Below, in pieces: positions 34,638-43,774 of a stretch of DNA of 64,000 nucleotides. Every line of letters starts with the position of its first letter. Position 1 is the stretch's first letter. The DNA is from Streptomyces nigrescens (GTDB lineage: Bacteria > Actinomycetota > Actinomycetes > Streptomycetales > Streptomycetaceae). The notes beneath the pieces were generated by a model, which was given only the letters and a program-made list of their open reading frames with translations, was not told where the DNA came from and ran no database searches. The stretch covers positions 5,146,001 to 5,210,000 of the forward strand of contig AP026073.1 of NCBI GenBank assembly GCA_024349765.1, written 5' to 3'. Both the position numbers and the translations under genes were made by a program.

Positions 34638-34691
34638 GGTGTGCTCCCTTCACGGTGTCCGTGGATGAAAACAGTTGCCCGGTGGGCGGGT

Positions 34692-35747
34692 TCAGCACCG
34701 TGGCGACGCCTGGAGCCTGCCGCTCGCAGTTCGCTCGACACCGGCTCGCCGGCTCCTCCCGTCGTTCCACACCCAGCCCCGGGCGGCGGCGCGCACGCCG
34801 GCCTGGAACCTGCTGTGGGCGTCCAGGCGCAGCATCAGTCCCGACACCATGCGCCGGATGGTGCGCACGGACAGGCCGAGCTCGCGCGCCACGACCTGAT
34901 CGGTCTGTCCTTCGGCCAATGCCCGCAGCACCTTGCGTTCCGGTCCGGAGAGCCCGTCGTCGTCGTAGGCGGGCTCCAGGGCGAAGGGCTCCGCGGCGGC
35001 CCACAGGTGCTCGAACCACGAGGTGAGGAACCCGACGACCGCAGTACCGCGGACCTCCAGCGCGCCCGCGTGCGCCTCGCCGTCGTCCACGAAGACCAAG
35101 GCGATCGCCCGGTCCACGATGAGCAGCGACGGGGGTACGGAGGCCAGGGTCCGGATCTGGCCGCCGCTCCGGGTCAGCCGGTCGACGAACGGGGAGACAC
35201 CGGCGCGGTTGCGGATGCTGTCGCGGCCGACGACCCGGGCGGCCAGGTCTCTGCCGGACAGGAACCGGTCCGCGGCGCGGGAGTTCAGCGCGATCTGCTC
35301 GCCGGCCGGGTCGGCGATGATCAGCAGCATCTCGACCTGTGTCTGCTGCACCAGCTCCTTCAGCCGGGCGAACGCCGAACAGGGGACGGACAGGGTATGG
35401 ATCGTCTCGAGCTCCGCCGTGTGGTCGTCGTCGCTCTCCCGGGCCACCAGCTCGATGGCCTTCCGCGTCTCCTCCAGGTTCCTCTGGCGTACTGCCAGTT
35501 CCCACTGCTTCTTCGCCAGCAGCATGTTCAGGCCGGTCACCGGACGAACCGGCCGCTGCCGCCCGTAGACATCGGCGGGCTGGATGAGCGAGAGCCGCGA
35601 CAACCGGTGCAGCGCGCTCCTGACCACATCCGGGGGCATCCGTAATTCGTTGGCGAGTGCCGGGACCGTGGAGTTCGCGTGCCCGGTCTTGATCAGTGCG
35701 CGGTAGACACGTTCTGCCACCGGGTCGATACCTAGGTTCTCCAGCAT
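34692..35747 (-). CDS. LuxR-type transcriptional regulator with TrmB-like N-terminus
   Basis: A 351-aa regulator. Residues about 1-65 form a TrmB-like winged helix (ERVYRALIKTGHANSTVPAL, LHRLSRLSLI), the middle carries an effector-like domain (EMLLIIADPAGEQIALNSRA), and the C-terminus has a LuxR helix-turn-helix (LSGPERKVLRALAEGQTDQV, ELGLSVRTIRRMVSGLM). Such regulators occur as pathway-specific factors in Streptomyces gene clusters. ATG 35747 is preceded by AGGAGG; the ATG 17 codons earlier has no RBS. It is upstream of and co-directional with the aldehyde dehydrogenase gene. Confidence 0.82.
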   Translation of the reverse strand: MLENLGIDPVAERVYRALIKTGHANSTVPALANELRMPPDVVRSALHRLSRLSLIQPADVYGRQRPVRPVTGLNMLLAKKQWELAVRQRNLEETRKAIELVARESDDDHTAELETIHTLSVPCSAFARLKELVQQTQVEMLLIIADPAGEQIALNSRAADRFLSGRDLAARVVGRDSIRNRAGVSPFVDRLTRSGGQIRTLASVPPSLLIVDRAIALVFVDDGEAHAGALEVRGTAVVGFLTSWFEHLWAAAEPFALEPAYDDDGLSGPERKVLRALAEGQTDQVVARELGLSVRTIRRMVSGLMLRLDAHSRFQAGVRAAARGWVWNDGRSRRAGVERTASGRLQASPRC

Positions 35748-35892
35748 GCCGCCTCCTGATTGGGCATCCCATTCGGTCCAAGGCAAAAACTTTGCCATTC
35801 ATGGGAACACGGCATCTGGCATGTGCCGTGGGCCGGTTGGCCGGTCAGGTACCCCTGAAAAGGCGTTGTGGCGGGGTGCGTCCGCGGGCCGG

Positions 35893-36360
35893 TCAGCCCC
35901 TGTCGTCCCGCGTGACCCTGCGCTCCCGCACCCGCAACGTGCCGTCCCTGCGTACCAGTACGTCCTCGCACACGCACATGAGATGCAACCGGGGCTGCCC
36001 GTTCCGCGGGGTGGCGATGATCTGCGCATAGCTGCGGACGAGCAGCTCGCCATCGGCGCCGACGTCGACCGCATGGGTGCCCAGCAGGTGTCGGTGCCGT
36101 TCCCCGGCCTCGGCCAGTTCTGCTGCCGCACGGCGTACACCGGCCGCCAACTGAGCCCGTCCCCGTATGGGTTCGGGCAGCGAGGGCGGCGCGAAGCTGC
36201 CGTCCTCGGTGAAGGTGGCTGCCCATGCCTCGGCCTCACCCGCGTCCAGGAGCTGCATGTGCCGTGCGTAGAACTGCTGGATCTCGGCGTAGGCGTCGGC
36301 CGACAGCGGTGTCGCCGCCGCGGCGCTCTCCGTGCCCTCCGGCACTGTTGTCCCTGCCAC
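35893..36360 (-). CDS. SnoaL/NTF2-fold protein
   Basis: A 155-aa cone-shaped NTF2-like protein: helix AYAEIQQFYARHMQLLDAGE, then AWAATFTEDGSFAPPS, with strands HLLGTHAVDVGADGELLVRS and PRLHLMCVCEDVLVR. Members in aromatic polyketide clusters are either fourth-ring cyclases (SnoaL, AknH) or hydroxylase/beta-subunit-like proteins. The sequence looks closer to the SnoaL_4/beta-subunit type than to SnoaL itself, so the cyclase role is uncertain. GTG 36360 follows GGAGAG. It diverges from the PF04199 cyclase gene, with 166 bases between. Confidence 0.7.
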   Translation of the reverse strand: MAGTTVPEGTESAAAATPLSADAYAEIQQFYARHMQLLDAGEAEAWAATFTEDGSFAPPSLPEPIRGRAQLAAGVRRAAAELAEAGERHRHLLGTHAVDVGADGELLVRSYAQIIATPRNGQPRLHLMCVCEDVLVRRDGTLRVRERRVTRDDRG

Positions 36361-36526
36361 TGCGCTCTCCTTCCGTCACTGGCCGCACCCTTCCACCGGG
36401 GAATCGAGAACGTCTGGAGCGCCCGCACGGCCGGAGAGTTCGAGTGAGCCTCCAATGCTTCTCCCGCGGCCCGGGCCAGGGTTCTCCCACGTCCTTCCCC
36501 AGAACGGCCGAAAAGCGGAGGTGGCG
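36361..36526. promoter_or_regulatory. Divergent intergenic region between two cyclase-type genes
   Basis: 166 bases separate the leftward SnoaL-fold gene from the rightward polyketide cyclase gene, so promoters for both should be here. No clear hexamers or operators were identified by eye. Confidence 0.35.
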
Positions 36527-37306
36527 ATGCGCCTCATCGATCTGTCCGCACCCGTGGATGCGTCAGGCTACGAGCCGGATCCCGTGACCCATCACGTCCT
36601 GACCCCGCGGCAGGGTGCCGTGCACATGAGCGAGGAGATGGCCCGGCACTTCGGGATCGACTTCGACCCCGACGACCTGCCGGACGGGGAGTTCCTGTCG
36701 CTCGACACACTCACCCTCAGCACCCACACGGGAACGCATGTCGACGCACCGTCCCACTACGGCACCCGGGCCTCCTACTCTGACTGTGCGCCGCGGAACA
36801 TCGACGAGTTGCCGCTGGAGTGGTTCTTCCGGCCGGGGCTCCTGCTCGACGTGAGCGACGTGGGGACGGGGGTGATCGGTACGGCCCGGCTGGAGAAGGA
36901 GTTCGCCCGCATCGGCCGGACGCCCGCTCCGCTGGACATCGTGCTGCTCCGCACCGGAGCGACCCGCCACCTGGGGACGCAGAAGTACTTCACCGACTTC
37001 GCGGGGCTGGACGGGCCGGCGGTTCATCTGCTGCTCGACCTGGGCGTGCGGGTGATCGGAACGGACGCCTTCAGCCTGGACGCGCCGTTCGGCGACATCC
37101 TGGCGCGATACCGGAGGACGGGTGACCGCTCCGTGCTGTGGCCCGCGCATGTGGCAGGACGCGACCGTGAGTACTGCCAGATCGAGCGGCTGGCCCATCT
37201 GGAAGCGCTTCCCGCCCCTCACGGGTTCCGGGTCGCGTGTTTCCCGGTGAAGATCACCGGCGCCGGCGCGGGCTGGGCCCGGGCGGTCGGCATCATCGAC
37301 GACTGA
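36527..37306 (+). CDS. Polyketide cyclase, PF04199 (kynurenine formamidase-like) family
   Basis: A 259-aa member of the cyclase family that includes DpsY, AknW, SnoaM, MtmX and OxyN, which close the later rings of anthracyclines, aureolic acids and tetracyclines. The metal-binding signature HTGTHVDAPSHY is complete, and IGTDAFSLDAPFG follows. ATG 36527 is preceded by GGAGGTG. A housekeeping kynurenine formamidase is unlikely, given the cluster setting and length. It is followed after 44 bases by the N-methyltransferase gene in the same direction. Confidence 0.85.
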   Translation: MRLIDLSAPVDASGYEPDPVTHHVLTPRQGAVHMSEEMARHFGIDFDPDDLPDGEFLSLDTLTLSTHTGTHVDAPSHYGTRASYSDCAPRNIDELPLEWFFRPGLLLDVSDVGTGVIGTARLEKEFARIGRTPAPLDIVLLRTGATRHLGTQKYFTDFAGLDGPAVHLLLDLGVRVIGTDAFSLDAPFGDILARYRRTGDRSVLWPAHVAGRDREYCQIERLAHLEALPAPHGFRVACFPVKITGAGAGWARAVGIIDD

Positions 37307-37350
37307 CGGCGACGGGCCGGACAATCCAACTCGTAGGGCAGGGAGAGCCG

Positions 37351-38061
37351 ATGTTCAGCGACGATCTCGCGACCGTCTACGAAATGATCTACCGGAGTCG
37401 CGGCAAGGACTGGTCCGCCGAGGCGCGGACCATGGCCCGCATCATCAAGTCCCGTTCCCCCGGCGCCGATTCGCTGCTCGACGTCGCCTGCGGCACCGGA
37501 GCCCATCTGGAGACGTTCCGTACGCTCTTCGGGCACGTGGCGGGCCTGGAGTTGGCCGATCCGATGCGGGAGCGGGCCGTCAAGCGGCTGCCGGGCGTGC
37601 CCGTGCACGCGGGGGACATGCGCGACTTCGCCCTGGGGCAGTCCTTCGACGCCGTGGTGTGCCTGTTCACCGCGATCGGTTATGCGGGCGGCCTGGAGGA
37701 CATGCGGGCAGCGGTGCGGTGCATGGCCGGCCACCTGTCGCGGGGCGGTGTGCTGCTCGTGGAACCCTGGTGGTTCCCGGAGACGTTCCTCGACGGTTAT
37801 GTCGCCGGGGACCTGGCGCGCGGCCCGGACCGTACGGTGGCCCGGGTCTCCCACTCCACACGGCAGGGCCGCACCACCCGCATGGAGGTGCGCTTCGTGG
37901 TGGGCAGCGCCCGGGGAATCACCGAATTCACCGAGATCGACGAACTCTCGCTCTTCACAGAGGAGGAGTACCTGGCGGCCTTCGCCGACGCGGGGTGCCG
38001 GGCCGAGTTCGTCAAAGGCGGCTCATGGGGCCGGGGACTGTTCATCGGTACCCGGGTCTGA
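37351..38061 (+). CDS. dTDP-aminosugar N-methyltransferase (TylM1/DesVI type)
   Basis: Methylates the 3-amino group of a dTDP-amino-deoxysugar, normally twice. The 236-aa protein matches the family in length and in its start (MFSDDLATVYEMIYRSRGKD), the SAM motif LLDVACGTGAHLE, CLFTAIGYAG and LLVEPWWFPE. RBS GGGAGAG precedes ATG 37351. Its presence implies an N,N-dimethylamino sugar such as rhodosamine- or nogalamine-type. It would draw on the same 3-aminotransferase (39166) as the nitrosugar branch. Confidence 0.9.
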   Translation: MFSDDLATVYEMIYRSRGKDWSAEARTMARIIKSRSPGADSLLDVACGTGAHLETFRTLFGHVAGLELADPMRERAVKRLPGVPVHAGDMRDFALGQSFDAVVCLFTAIGYAGGLEDMRAAVRCMAGHLSRGGVLLVEPWWFPETFLDGYVAGDLARGPDRTVARVSHSTRQGRTTRMEVRFVVGSARGITEFTEIDELSLFTEEEYLAAFADAGCRAEFVKGGSWGRGLFIGTRV

Positions 38062-38078
38062 CCACCGGGCCGGCGGGT

Positions 38079-38110
38079 GCACGGGAGGACCGCGCGTGGT
38101 CGTCCCGTGC
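38079..38110. terminator. Hairpin between convergent N-methyltransferase and rmlA genes
   Basis: GCACGGGA (38079-38086) pairs with TCCCGTGC (38103-38110), and an inner GACC/GGTC stem extends it across one G-G mismatch. It ends one base before the rmlA stop codon and 18 bases after the N-methyltransferase stop. Confidence 0.65.
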
Positions 38111-38992
38111 TCAGCCGGCCTCCGACAACTCGTCGGCCATCATCACCACGTACTTCCCGTACTCGGAGTTGGCGCTGCGTGCGCCCAGCCGGCGGCACTG
38201 CTCGGCATCGATGAACCCCCTGCGCAAGGCGATTTCCTCTATGCATGCGATGCGTACGCCCTGCCGTTTCTCGAGCGTCCAGATGTACTGACCCGCCGCC
38301 AGCAACGATTCCGGGGTTCCGGTGTCGAGCCAGGCGAAGCCGCGGCCCAGATCCACCAGTCGGGCAGTGCCCCGCTCCACATAGGCACGGTTCACATCGG
38401 TGATCTCCAATTCCCCACGTGCCGATGTCCTCAGGTTCTTGGCTATGTCGACCGCGTCGCTGTCGTAGAAGTACAGGCCGGTTATGGCACGGTTGGAGCG
38501 CGGCCTGGCCGGCTTCTCCTCGATGGACCGGAGCCTTCCGTGCGCATCAACCTCGCCGACGCCATAGCGTTCTGGATCCTGCACGGCATATCCGAACAGG
38601 ACGCAGCCCTTGAAGTCCCGGCTCTCCCGGGCAAGGACGTCGGAGAACGAGTTGCCGTGGAAAATGTTGTCGCCGAGGATCAGCGCGACCTGGTCCCTGC
38701 CGATATGGTCGGCGCCGATGATCAGGGCCTCGGCGATGCCCCGCGGCTCATTCTGCTCCGCGTAGCTGATCCGCAGCCCGAGCTCCGCGCCGTCGCCGAG
38801 CAACCGGCGGAACGGGTCGAGGTCGGTCGGGGCGGTGATGACGAGGATGTCCCGGATTCCGGCCAGCATCAGCACGGACAACGGGTAATAGATCATGGGC
38901 TTGTCGCCCACCGGCAACAACTGTTTCGAAACGGCCCGGGTTACCGGATGAAGACGGGTGCCGGACCCGCCGGCCAGGATGATCCCCTTCAT
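38111..38992 (-). CDS. rmlA: Glucose-1-phosphate thymidylyltransferase
   Basis: Makes dTDP-glucose from dTTP and glucose-1-phosphate, the entry to every deoxysugar here. The 293-aa protein has the nucleotidyltransferase signature GIILAGGSGTRLHPVT, the KQLLPVGDKPMIYYPLS segment, LGDNIFHG with the metal-binding Asp, and EEKPARPRSN. ATG 38992 lies downstream of a plausible promoter at 39025-39054. It is divergent from the aminotransferase gene. Confidence 0.95.
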   Translation of the reverse strand: MKGIILAGGSGTRLHPVTRAVSKQLLPVGDKPMIYYPLSVLMLAGIRDILVITAPTDLDPFRRLLGDGAELGLRISYAEQNEPRGIAEALIIGADHIGRDQVALILGDNIFHGNSFSDVLARESRDFKGCVLFGYAVQDPERYGVGEVDAHGRLRSIEEKPARPRSNRAITGLYFYDSDAVDIAKNLRTSARGELEITDVNRAYVERGTARLVDLGRGFAWLDTGTPESLLAAGQYIWTLEKRQGVRIACIEEIALRRGFIDAEQCRRLGARSANSEYGKYVVMMADELSEAG

Positions 38993-39024
38993 ATTTCCCC
39001 ACTTCCGAGAATGCGAATGACGAC

Positions 39025-39054
39025 ATACTAGGTCGGCCGGCGACGGCCGGGTAA
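39025..39054 (-). promoter_or_regulatory. Possible rmlA promoter
   Basis: On the minus strand, TAGTAT (39025-39030) resembles a -10 box, with TTACCC (39049-39054) as a weak -35 at 18-base spacing. The start codon of rmlA is 32 bases downstream. The -10 is good and the -35 poor, so this is a visual call only. Confidence 0.35.
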
Positions 39055-39165
39055 GGGAGTTCAGGCCGGATTGACGGGATTTCGAGGAATTCGCGAGGCC
39101 ACCGCAGTGTGATGCAACGTAACTTCCATCGACCACTGACCGATCCTCTGGGAGGCGGCCCGACA

Positions 39166-40275
39166 ATGACCACTCGCGTATGGGACTATCTGGCGGAGTA
39201 CGAAAAAGAACGTCCGGAAATCCTGGATGCGGTCGAGAAGGTGTTCAGCTCCGGGCGGCTCATACTCGGCGAAAGCGTCCGGGGATTCGAGGAGGAATTC
39301 GCCGCCTACCACGGCGTGCGGCACTGCGTGGGGGTCGACAACGGTACGAACGCGGTCAAGCTCGCGCTCCAGGCACTGGGGATCGGCCCCGGCGACGAGG
39401 TGATCACCGTTTCGAACACCGCGGCGCCCACCGTCGTCGCCATCGACGCGGTGGGAGCGGTCCCGGTCTTCGTCGACGTGAACGAAACCGACTTCCTGAT
39501 GGACACCACACAGGTCGCGGCAGCCATCACACCGCGCACCCGCTGTCTGCTGCCGGTGCACCTGTACGGGCAATGCGTCGACATGGCACCCATGCGATCA
39601 CTGGCGAACGAGCACGGCCTGAAGCTGCTGGAGGACTGCGCGCAGGCCCACGGCGCACGGCAGAACGGCCGGCTCGCCGGCACCTGGGGCGATGCCGCCG
39701 CCTACTCCTTCTACCCGACCAAGGTGCTCGGCGCCTACGGCGACGGGGGCGCCGTCCTCACCAACGACGACGGTGTCGACCGCGCCCTGCGCCGCCTGCG
39801 CTACTACGGCATGGAGGAGCGCTACTACGTGGTCGGGACGCCCGGTCACAACAGCCGCCTCGACGAGGTGCAGGCGGAGATCCTGCGTCGCAAACTCCCG
39901 CGACTGGCGAGCTACGTCGACGGCCGTCGCGCCATCGCCCGGCGCTACGAGGAAGGTCTCGCCGACACGGCACTCCGGCTCCCCGCCACCGTGCCGGGCA
40001 ACGACCACGTCCATTACGTCTACGTGGTGCGTCATCCACGGCGCGACGAGATCATCGAGGCGCTCGCCGCCCAGGACATCTCACTGAACATCAGCTATCC
40101 GTGGCCGGTCCACACCATGTCCGGCTTCGCACGCTTCGCCTATCCGACGGGCTCGCTCCCGGTCACCGAGGGCCTGGCCCGGGAGATCTTCTCGCTGCCG
40201 ATGTACCCGTCGTTGCCCGCCACGGTCCAGGGCAAGGTGATCGGCGCACTGCGCGAGGTGCTCAGCACGCTGTGA
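39166..40275 (+). CDS. dTDP-3-keto-6-deoxyhexose 3-aminotransferase (DegT/DnrJ/EryC1 family)
   Basis: PLP enzyme that installs the amino group at C-3 of the keto sugar, using glutamate. The 369-aa protein has the family order: [39 protein letters not shown], and the PLP Lys at 186 in [24 protein letters not shown] precedes ATG 39166. Relatives include TylB, DesV, SnogI and KijD2. It is the only sugar aminotransferase seen, so it probably feeds both the N,N-dimethyl sugar and the nitrosugar. Confidence 0.92.
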   Translation: MTTRVWDYLAEYEKERPEILDAVEKVFSSGRLILGESVRGFEEEFAAYHGVRHCVGVDNGTNAVKLALQALGIGPGDEVITVSNTAAPTVVAIDAVGAVPVFVDVNETDFLMDTTQVAAAITPRTRCLLPVHLYGQCVDMAPMRSLANEHGLKLLEDCAQAHGARQNGRLAGTWGDAAAYSFYPTKVLGAYGDGGAVLTNDDGVDRALRRLRYYGMEERYYVVGTPGHNSRLDEVQAEILRRKLPRLASYVDGRRAIARRYEEGLADTALRLPATVPGNDHVHYVYVVRHPRRDEIIEALAAQDISLNISYPWPVHTMSGFARFAYPTGSLPVTEGLAREIFSLPMYPSLPATVQGKVIGALREVLSTL

Positions 40276-40281
40276 ACACCG

Positions 40282-40330
40282 GGTCGGGTCCGCCGGAACC
40301 CCGTTGCGGGGACGTCCGGCGGACCCGACC
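40282..40330. terminator. Long hairpin between aminotransferase and ACP genes
   Basis: A 16-base arm (40282-40297) is the exact reverse complement of 40315-40330, and the loop holds a smaller CCCC/GGGG stem. It lies between the convergent aminotransferase (ends 40275) and ACP (ends 40353) genes, well placed as a bidirectional terminator. Confidence 0.8.
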
Positions 40331-40352
40331 GTGAAACCGTGTACCGGGGCCC

Positions 40353-40610
40353 TCACACAACCTCGCTGATGGTGCGGTTCACCAACGAGAGCAGTGCCCC
40401 GGGCGTCTTCGCCTCGGTCACCGTCTCGTCGCCGAGCCGCACCTGGTATTCCCGCTCGATGCGGGCCGCCGTCTCCAGCAGCGCGAGCGAGTCGTAGCCG
40501 AGTGCCGCGAACTCCGTATCCCCGATGTCGCCGCCGGCGTTCGCTCCTTCCTCCTCACCGGCGCACTCCCGCATGATCTCCATGAGTCGGTCCAGCGTCA
40601 GCGTTTCCAT
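40353..40610 (-). CDS. Type II PKS acyl carrier protein
   Basis: Carries the growing polyketide on a phosphopantetheine arm. The protein is 85 aa and acidic, with the modification site in LGYDSLALLE (Ser41). ATG 40610 is preceded by AGGTGGAG. An earlier ATG at 40637 would overlap the KS-beta stop but lacks an RBS. It is the last gene of the monooxygenase, KS-alpha, KS-beta, ACP operon, and ends at a strong hairpin. Confidence 0.95.
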   Translation of the reverse strand: METLTLDRLMEIMRECAGEEEGANAGGDIGDTEFAALGYDSLALLETAARIEREYQVRLGDETVTEAKTPGALLSLVNRTISEVV

Positions 40611-40633
40611 CGCTCCACCTCCGGTCTTGCCGC

Positions 40634-41851
40634 TCATCGGCGTTCTCGGCCCACGACCATCGCCGCATTGAACCCACCGTGGCCGCGGGCCAGTACGAGT
40701 GCGGCCGACAGCGTCGCCCGCCGCGGCCGCGTCACGAGGTCCAGTCGGTAATCGGGCAGCGGGCGCGTCACGTTCACGGTCGGCGGGATCACACCGTGCC
40801 GGATCGCCAGCAGGGCGGTGGCGACGTCGAGGGACGCACCGCCGGCGGCCAGCCGCCCGGTCATGGTCTTGGGCGCCGTGACGGGTACCGCGCACCCGCC
40901 GAAGACCTCGGCCAGCGTCTGCGCCTCGGCCCGGTCGAGGTCCGGCAGCCCGGCGGCGTCGGCGAACACCACATCGATGTCCCGCGCCTCGACACCGGCG
41001 TCCCGCAGTGCCAGTTCAGCGGCCCGGCGCAGCGTCGACGGGCCGGCGGAGCCGGGGGGCGGGTCGAAGGTGGCCGCATACCCGAGGAGCGCTCCGTACA
41101 CCTCGGCGCCACGCGCCCGGGCGTCGTCGGCGGACTCCAGCACGAGCAGGGCGCCCCCCTCGCCGGGCACCTGCCCACAGGCCCCCGCGTCGAACGGCAA
41201 ATAGGCCCGGTCGGGCGCCTGCGCGGTGCTCAGCCTGCCTCCCGTCTGCTGGGCGACCCATCCCCATGCGCAGAGCGAGCCGTCCACCCCACCGCCGATC
41301 ATGGCCCGAGTGCCCTGGCGCACCTGGCGCCGGGCCTGGGCCAGTGCGTCGAGCCCGCCGGCCTGTTCGGTCACCAGCACGCCGCTGGGGCCGCGCAGGC
41401 CGTGGCGGATGGAGATCTGTCCGGTGTTGACGGCGTAGAACCAGGCGAATGACTGGTAGGCGCTGACGTGTTCCGGCCCCTTGCTCCACAGCTTCTCCAG
41501 CTCCCGGTGGCCGAAGTCGAAGCCGCCGGCCGAACTCGCCGTCACCACTCCCACACCGAACTCGGGGAGCGAGGGGACATCCAGGTCCGCGTTCTGCAGC
41601 GCCTGGTCCGCCGCCACGAGGGCGAGCCGGGTCATGTGGTCGGTCTGCGGTATCAGCCGGCTCGGCAGATGCTCCTCCGGTACAAACCCCGGAACCTCTG
41701 CCGCGAGCGTGCTGCGATAGGGCGTCGGATCGAAGCGGCTGACCCGGTCGATGGCGCAGGTCCCCCGCAGGGTGGCGGCCCAGTGCTCGTCCACGCCGAT
41801 CCCGGTGGGAGCCACCACGCCCATCCCGGTCACCACCACCGTGGAGGTCAC
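40634..41851 (-). CDS. Ketosynthase chain-length factor (KS-beta)
   Basis: Partner of KS-alpha; sets chain length and decarboxylates the primer. The 405-aa protein has Gln163 in place of the active Cys ([11 protein letters not shown]), the standard CLF change. Aligned to the actinorhodin CLF, the channel segment [17 protein letters not shown] keeps Phe at the '109' position but has Gly and Leu where actinorhodin has Thr112 and Phe116. This would open the channel for a longer chain, as in decaketide systems. The GTG start overlaps the KS-alpha stop (GTGA), so the two are translationally coupled. Confidence 0.95.
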   Translation of the reverse strand: MTSTVVVTGMGVVAPTGIGVDEHWAATLRGTCAIDRVSRFDPTPYRSTLAAEVPGFVPEEHLPSRLIPQTDHMTRLALVAADQALQNADLDVPSLPEFGVGVVTASSAGGFDFGHRELEKLWSKGPEHVSAYQSFAWFYAVNTGQISIRHGLRGPSGVLVTEQAGGLDALAQARRQVRQGTRAMIGGGVDGSLCAWGWVAQQTGGRLSTAQAPDRAYLPFDAGACGQVPGEGGALLVLESADDARARGAEVYGALLGYAATFDPPPGSAGPSTLRRAAELALRDAGVEARDIDVVFADAAGLPDLDRAEAQTLAEVFGGCAVPVTAPKTMTGRLAAGGASLDVATALLAIRHGVIPPTVNVTRPLPDYRLDLVTRPRRATLSAALVLARGHGGFNAAMVVGRERR

Positions 41852-43116
41852 CCGGCCACCTCCCCGGCCCCGCACAGCACCATCGCGCTCTGGAAACCGC
41901 CGAATCCGCTGCCGATGGTGAGCACCGTGTCCAGCTCCTTCCGCCTGGCACGAAGCGGCACATAGTCCAGATCGCACTCCGGGTCCGGCTCATGCAGATT
42001 GGCGGTGGGAGGTATGAGGCCGTTGCGCATGGCGAGGGCGCAGGCGGCAATCTCCAACGATCCGATCGCGCCGAGCGAGTGACCGATCATCGATTTGATT
42101 CCGCTCACCGGAACCCGGTGCGCATGCTCGCCCAGGCTGCGTTTGAGCGCCGCCGTCTCGTGCCGGTCGTTCTGTTTGGTGCCGGAGCCGTGCGCATTGA
42201 CGTAGTCGACGTCCGAGGGCGCCCGGTGCGCCTGCCGGAGAGCGGCGCGGATGGCCTCCGCCTGTTCCCTGCCGTCGGGGCGCAGCCCGGTCATGTGGAA
42301 CGCGTTGGAGCGGGTTGCGAACCCGGCGACCTCCGCGTAGATGTGTGCGCCTCGCTGACGGGCATGGCGGAGTTCCTCCACGACGAACATCGCGGCACCC
42401 TCCCCCAGCACGAAGCCGTTCCTCGTCCGGTCGAACGGCCGGGAGGCGTGTGCGGGGTCGTCGTTGCGCGGGGTGGTCGCCTTGATGGCGTCGAAGCAGG
42501 CGACGGTGATGGGCGAGATCGGTGCGTCGGTCGCCCCGGTCACCATCACGTCCGCCGAACCTTCGCGCACCAGGTCCACGGCATGGCCCACGGCGTCCAG
42601 CCCGGAGGTGCAGCCGGTGGACACCGTGGCAACGGGCCCGTTGGCCGCGACGTCCCAGGCGACCTCGGCCGCGAAGCTGCTCGGCACAAAGGAGTTGAAC
42701 AGGTGGGGGACGGCGTACTGCTCGTCCACCAACCGCAGACGACCGCCGTCGCTGACCACCACGTATTCCTCTTCGAGCGACATCGTGCTGCCCACGGCGG
42801 TGCCGATGACGACGCCGACCCGCGACCGGTGCAGCCGGTCGAGGTCGAGGCCGCTGTCGCCGAGGCTCTCGCGCGCACTGACCACGGCGAACTGTGCGGC
42901 CCGGTCCATCCGGCGGATCTGCTGGGCGGAGAGCCCTTCCCGCGTGGGGTCGAAGTCGCATTCCGCGGCGATCTGCGACCGAAAGGGGGAGGGGTCGAAG
43001 AAGCTGATCCGCCTGGTCGCCGTGCGCCCCTCGGACAGCAACTCCCAGTAGCGCTTGAGGCCGATGGCGTCCGGCGCGACCACTCCGATCCCGGTGATGA
43101 CTGCCCGTCGCGTCAT
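41848..43116 (-). CDS. Beta-ketoacyl synthase alpha (KS-alpha)
   Basis: Condensing subunit of the type II PKS. In 422 aa the catalytic set is complete: C169 ([12 protein letters not shown]), H309 (NAHGSGT), K341 and H346 ([16 protein letters not shown]). Extended features such as [13 protein letters not shown] and [18 protein letters not shown] fit aromatic PKS alpha subunits. The start overlaps the upstream monooxygenase stop by four bases (ATGA), and the stop overlaps the CLF start. No KSIII or AT is linked, which suggests that priming by malonyl decarboxylation gives an acetate starter. Confidence 0.97.
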   Translation of the reverse strand: MTRRAVITGIGVVAPDAIGLKRYWELLSEGRTATRRISFFDPSPFRSQIAAECDFDPTREGLSAQQIRRMDRAAQFAVVSARESLGDSGLDLDRLHRSRVGVVIGTAVGSTMSLEEEYVVVSDGGRLRLVDEQYAVPHLFNSFVPSSFAAEVAWDVAANGPVATVSTGCTSGLDAVGHAVDLVREGSADVMVTGATDAPISPITVACFDAIKATTPRNDDPAHASRPFDRTRNGFVLGEGAAMFVVEELRHARQRGAHIYAEVAGFATRSNAFHMTGLRPDGREQAEAIRAALRQAHRAPSDVDYVNAHGSGTKQNDRHETAALKRSLGEHAHRVPVSGIKSMIGHSLGAIGSLEIAACALAMRNGLIPPTANLHEPDPECDLDYVPLRARRKELDTVLTIGSGFGGFQSAMVLCGAGEVAG

Positions 43117-43475
43117 GGACGGTCCTGGCCCGCGCCATGATGCTGCCGTTCCGCCGCAAAGGCGAGCCGTGGCAGGTACAGTCCCGGTTCGCTCGTGGCC
43201 AGCTTGCGCATGGCGGCCACATGGTGGTCGAAATCGTCACCGACGGTCGCCCGCCGGAAGGCACCGACATCGCGCCATCGCGCGACATTGAGGAATGCGG
43301 TCTCTTCCTCCGCGTGCTGCAACAGAGTGCATTCGAGGAAACCGCTCTTCGCCCGCAGGAATGCGGCAGCCTGCTGAAAGGCCCGCTGGAACTCCCCCGG
43401 TTCTCCGTGCACGGTAAATCGATTGACGAAGGTGACTTCGGCGGTCCTGTCCATGCCCTGGTCGTTGGCCGGCAC
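43113..43475 (-). CDS. Antibiotic biosynthesis monooxygenase (ABM) domain protein
   Basis: A 120-aa ferredoxin-like fold protein of the ABM family (ActVA-Orf6, TcmH, SnoaB, AknX). Visible segments are [30 protein letters not shown] and [17 protein letters not shown]. These small cofactor-free enzymes oxidise an anthrone to the quinone; a cyclase role is the alternative. GTG 43475 is chosen for GGGAGAG seven bases upstream; a later ATG at 43454 has no RBS. It is the first gene of the minimal PKS operon. A TAGTTT sequence 68 bases upstream (minus strand, 43543-43548) might be a -10 box. Confidence 0.82.
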   Translation of the reverse strand: MPANDQGMDRTAEVTFVNRFTVHGEPGEFQRAFQQAAAFLRAKSGFLECTLLQHAEEETAFLNVARWRDVGAFRRATVGDDFDHHVAAMRKLATSEPGLYLPRLAFAAERQHHGAGQDRP

Positions 43476-43774
43476 TCGCCACTCTCCCTTCCGCTTGCGT
43501 CCCGTCGCGGACACGACGCAAACACGCCGCCGTTCCAAGATCGAAACTAGGCCGCGGGCCTCGCGGCACGCTCTAGAACCGCTGGACGCGGAATTCAGCG
43601 GCCCGCCGGACGAACGGCCCCGGCGGAATGGGTGGGCCGGGCCGCTCCCCCGTACCCAGCATTCCTTGAGTCGATTCCGAACCGGTACCGAGACGCTCGA
43701 CCCGACACCATGCGGTGCCGGGTCCCTTCGGGGCCGGCCGTCGGTGAACTCCCGAACGGAAGTGAGGTGGCAGT
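43476..43774. promoter_or_regulatory. Divergent intergenic region upstream of the minimal PKS operon
   Basis: 299 bases separate the leftward PKS operon from the rightward O-methyltransferase gene. It must hold the PKS promoter. A -10-like TAGTTT occurs on the minus strand at 43543-43548, with a G/C-rich imperfect repeat just upstream, where a SARP would bind, but no clear 11-bp-spaced heptamers could be confirmed. Confidence 0.35.

Noticed and set aside
36527-37306. Kynurenine formamidase of tryptophan breakdown
   Set aside because: No kynurenine genes nearby and the family includes polyketide ring cyclases found in similar clusters.
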